A stretch of DNA of 6,266 nt, taken from NCBI GenBank assembly GCA_947176565.1, contig CAMWRC010000082.1:1-6266 (forward strand), written 5' to 3'. Of this stretch, positions 3,983 to 6,266 are shown piece by piece; the first letter of the stretch is position 1, and each line of letters opens with the position of its first letter. The notes beneath the pieces were generated by a model. The model made no database searches, was not told the DNA's origin, and saw nothing but the letters and a program-made list of their open reading frames with translations. Source of the DNA: an uncultured Ruminococcus sp. (GTDB lineage: Bacteria > Bacillota > Clostridia > Oscillospirales > Ruminococcaceae). Position numbers and translations under genes: made by a program.

Positions 3983-5893
3983 TTGAAGTTTACTAAAAAA
4001 ATTGCGGCGGCAGCAATGTCATCAGTAATTGCTGTATCTTCTGTTCCTGCGGCTGTAATGAATGTCTCAGCAGCTGACCATAATTATATGGAAGCTCTGG
4101 CTATGTCACTCTATTTCTTTGATTCCAATGCCTGTGGCTCCGGAATTACCGGAGGTCCTCTCACATGGCGCGGCGACTGCCATACATATGATGCCGAAGC
4201 GTCTGTCGGCTCTCTCAGCGGTTCGCTCAAATCCATTGTTGACCCCGACGGTGACGGAAAGGTTGATGTTTCCGGCGGCTGGCACGATGCCGGCGACCAT
4301 ATAAAATTTAATCTTACAATTGGCTTTGCCATGTCAAGTCTCGGTATGTCCGAATACTTCAACGAGGGAGTATACGAAAAAGCAGGCGCACGCGATCATC
4401 TTGAATATGAAATGCGCTGGGGTGCTGATTACCTCATGAAAACGACGTTCCTCGATGATTCCGGAAACGTTGCCGCGATTGCTCACGTTGTCGCAGACGG
4501 CGGAGCTGACCACGCAATATGGACTTCTCCGGAAGTTCAGACATATGACAGACCGGTTTACTGGCTTACAGCATCGGCAAATAACTCAGCTGTATGCGGT
4601 GAAATGGCAAGCGGACTTCTTGGTGCTGCGTATGTATTCAAGGATTCAGACCCGTCATATTCTGCTGAATGTATAAAATATGCAAAGGCACTTATTGATT
4701 TCGGCACAAAGCATACCGGAAACGAAACAGGCGGTATCGGCGGATTCTATAGTACTGATTCCATGTATCAGGACGAAATGGCACTTGCTTCCGCATGGCT
4801 GTATATTCTTGGCGAGGGAAGCAAGCCGACACTTACTCCTAATTCCGGACAGTATAACGGAATCTATGACTATTATCTCTACAGCTGGGATAAGGTATGG
4901 CAAGGATATGCTGCTCTGATGTATAAGGCTACGGGAGACAGCGTTTTTGCTTCTGAACTCCAGTTTGAGCTTAATAATCAGGGCGGACTCAGCGAGGGTA
5001 CTTATAATGCCAACGGCTGGGGTGCGTCGCGTTATAACTGCGCAAAGCAGATGAATGCATATCTGATTGCTGACGGAAATGCTGATTCAAGCTATGCAAA
5101 GGGCGCAAAATATCAGATGGACGTTATTCTCGGCGATAACAGTTATAATTACAGCTTCCTGCTAGGATTCGGCGACAAGTGGCCTACACATATTCATCAC
5201 CGCGCGGCAAATCCCGGCGGTGATGGCGTGACTTCCGCACAGAATCCCGAAGCAAAGTATACAAATTATGGTATGCTTGTTGGCGGTATTGACGGAAGCG
5301 GCTATCAGGATCATGCAGACAGTTATCAGTATACTGAGGGTGCGCTGGATTACAACGGCTGTTTTGCTATTGCCTGTGCATTTGCAGCTAATATGTATGG
5401 CGGTGATGCGACAACGTTTGATTCTGTAAAAGCAAGTGCATCTGAGATAAACGAGAACTTCAAGTTTGCAGATGATTCCGGAAATCCTGACCCGATTCCG
5501 GAAACAACTACAGCTCCGCCGGAAACAACCACTGAAACAACGACAACTGTTGAGATGACCACAACAGCTGAAATAATCACAACCGCTGAAGTAACTACAG
5601 TTACAGAAGCTGTTACAACTACTCAGGGACAGTCCGGAGAAACAACAACACCGTCCGGCAGTGAAAGAACTTATTACGGCGATTCCAATGAGGACGGCGT
5701 AATATCAGTGGCCGATGCAACTCTTATTCTGCAATACTGCGGAAATAAGGACAAATATAATATCACAGAACAGGGTAAAATCAATGCCGATGTTGACGGT
5801 ACAGCAGGTATTTCGGCGGTTGATGCTCTTATAATACAGCAGGTAGATGCAGGTATTTATAAGGCTGAGGAACTTCCGCTTAATAAAAATTAA
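3983..5893 (+). CDS. GH9 cellulase (endoglucanase-like) with C-terminal dockerin
   Basis: This 636-residue secreted enzyme should hydrolyse beta-1,4-glucan bonds of cellulose with inversion, as GH9 enzymes do. The order is: signal peptide (1-30, starting MKFTKK, ending near VSA), GH9 catalytic module (about 33-475), Thr/Glu linker (about 505-561) and dockerin (about 565-625). GGWHDAGDHIKF (98-109) holds the catalytic-base aspartates D102 and D105. PTHIHHRAA (401-409) is the family's His signature. D446 precedes TEGALDYNG, where E452 is the expected catalytic acid. The dockerin calcium loops are D567, N569, D571, D578 and D603, D605, T607, D614; Thr at the fifth position of the second loop is unusual. 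No CBM3c, CBM4 or Ig-like module is attached, so crystalline-cellulose targeting would have to come from the scaffold. The start is TTG at 3983. The gene is transcribed alone from its own promoter and ends at the terminator at 5960-5995. Endo versus processive action cannot be decided from the sequence. Confidence 0.96.
   Translation: MKFTKKIAAAAMSSVIAVSSVPAAVMNVSAADHNYMEALAMSLYFFDSNACGSGITGGPLTWRGDCHTYDAEASVGSLSGSLKSIVDPDGDGKVDVSGGWHDAGDHIKFNLTIGFAMSSLGMSEYFNEGVYEKAGARDHLEYEMRWGADYLMKTTFLDDSGNVAAIAHVVADGGADHAIWTSPEVQTYDRPVYWLTASANNSAVCGEMASGLLGAAYVFKDSDPSYSAECIKYAKALIDFGTKHTGNETGGIGGFYSTDSMYQDEMALASAWLYILGEGSKPTLTPNSGQYNGIYDYYLYSWDKVWQGYAALMYKATGDSVFASELQFELNNQGGLSEGTYNANGWGASRYNCAKQMNAYLIADGNADSSYAKGAKYQMDVILGDNSYNYSFLLGFGDKWPTHIHHRAANPGGDGVTSAQNPEAKYTNYGMLVGGIDGSGYQDHADSYQYTEGALDYNGCFAIACAFAANMYGGDATTFDSVKASASEINENFKFADDSGNPDPIPETTTAPPETTTETTTTVEMTTTAEIITTAEVTTVTEAVTTTQGQSGETTTPSGSERTYYGDSNEDGVISVADATLILQYCGNKDKYNITEQGKINADVDGTAGISAVDALIIQQVDAGIYKAEELPLNKN
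5501..5662 (+). repeat. low-complexity region encoding the Thr/Glu linker of the GH9 cellulase
   Basis: This stretch encodes residues 507-560, built from TTT-type triplets broken by Glu, with 24 Thr and 8 Glu and no Asp, Lys or Arg. It joins catalytic module and dockerin as a flexible, probably extended and perhaps O-glycosylated spacer. The DNA is a degenerate repeat of aca/act-rich units and may vary in length between strains. Confidence 0.85.
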
Positions 5894-5959
5894 TTTTTCT
5901 TAGCTTAATGATATCAGCTATGCAGATGAAATATTAAAAAACCAACAGATAAATGCAAA

Positions 5960-5995
5960 CAGCTCGGTCTTTCAGAGACCGAGCTGAATTTTTTT
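5960..5995 (+). terminator. Rho-independent terminator of the GH9 gene
   Basis: An 11-bp perfect stem (CAGCTCGGTCT, 5960-5970, with 5976-5986) has a 5-base loop and is followed by a run of seven T (5989-5995). On the minus strand only TTT follows, so it is at best a weak terminator for the cupin gene coming from the right. Confidence 0.94.
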
Positions 5996-6039
5996 AAAAT
6001 TGGTTTTATTAATGATATGTTCACTGGACGTGACAATGA

Positions 6040-6266
6040 TTATTCAGGAATAACTGCATCATCGGCAGTATATGCTTCAAGGGAATTTTCTTTAACCTGA
6101 ATGCATACATAGCTGATTGCAGAATCATTTCCGGCAAAGAACTGTCTTTTGGCTGCCGGAGAAATTCTGAGCCAGTCTCCTGCTTTCAGTTCCACGGTTT
6201 CGCCGTCGATTTCAGCCTTTCCGTTACCTGAGAGAATCACATAGATTTCTTCGTTCTGTTTATGGG
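6040..6266 (-). CDS. small cupin-domain protein, C-terminal part only
   Basis: The last 74 codons of a minus-strand gene are visible; the open frame continues past the right edge, so its start is outside. A GTG at 6240 falls inside the cupin barrel and is not the start. The visible part shows cupin motif 1, H-x4-E-x6-G (HKQNEEIYVILSG), then a second strand set IDGETVELKAGD and the motif 2 region ISPAAKRQFF. In motif 2 the usual metal-binding His is replaced by Gln (P-x4-Q), so metal binding may rest on motif 1 only or be lost. Single-domain cupins of this type are near 100-110 residues and bind small molecules or act as isomerases; no substrate can be named. It points towards the GH9 gene and shares no transcript with it. 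Confidence 0.8.
   Translation of the reverse strand, partial: HKQNEEIYVILSGNGKAEIDGETVELKAGDWLRISPAAKRQFFAGNDSAISYVCIQVKENSLEAYTADDAVIPE

Noticed and set aside
6040..6240. Complete 66-residue protein starting at GTG 6240
   Set aside because: The frame stays open to the window edge and the upstream codons carry the His and Glu of cupin motif 1, so the gene is truncated by the window.

Overview
The window looks like a piece of a cellulosome-producing Gram-positive anaerobe, most likely a Ruminococcus close to R. flavefaciens or R. champanellensis. Three secreted proteins in a row carry dockerin modules, including a GH9 cellulase with a Thr/Glu linker. Promoters are AT-rich with TTGACA and extended TGnTATAAT elements. 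The species assignment is an inference from module style, not from any search.

Left part (1-1453), all on the minus strand. A tRNA-Pro(TGG) gene runs off the left edge and has its own consensus promoter. Next are a short membrane-anchored acidic protein of unknown function, with its own promoter, a structured leader and a strong terminator, and then the housekeeping 16S rRNA methyltransferase gene rsmE with its own extended -10 promoter.

Centre (1563-3805), plus strand: a two-gene operon with one promoter and one terminator. Its first gene encodes a secreted serine protease with an N-terminal dockerin. The catalytic triad is intact, and the Thr and His seen in the acid-specific pocket of V8-type glutamyl endopeptidases are also present. 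Eighteen bases later comes a secreted, very acidic, Tyr-rich protein of unknown function with a C-terminal dockerin. Operon and dockerins together suggest that the two proteins act at the same cell-surface complex. This pair is the most promising novel system in the window.

Right part (3806-6266). A GH9 cellulase with a Thr/Glu linker and C-terminal dockerin starts at a TTG codon. It sits behind an extended -10 promoter overlapped by a palindrome, and a 5'-end hairpin. A strong terminator follows. A truncated cupin gene enters from the right edge on the minus strand.

Working together: the GH9 enzyme would cut cellulose on the scaffold. The protease and its partner are probably also carried on the cellulosome or another cohesin-bearing surface protein. 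The GH9 linker has Glu as its only charged residue, so a Glu-specific protease on the same complex could in principle remodel it; this is speculation from composition. No insertion sequence, CRISPR array or origin was seen, and no gene-free stretch exceeds 300 bases.
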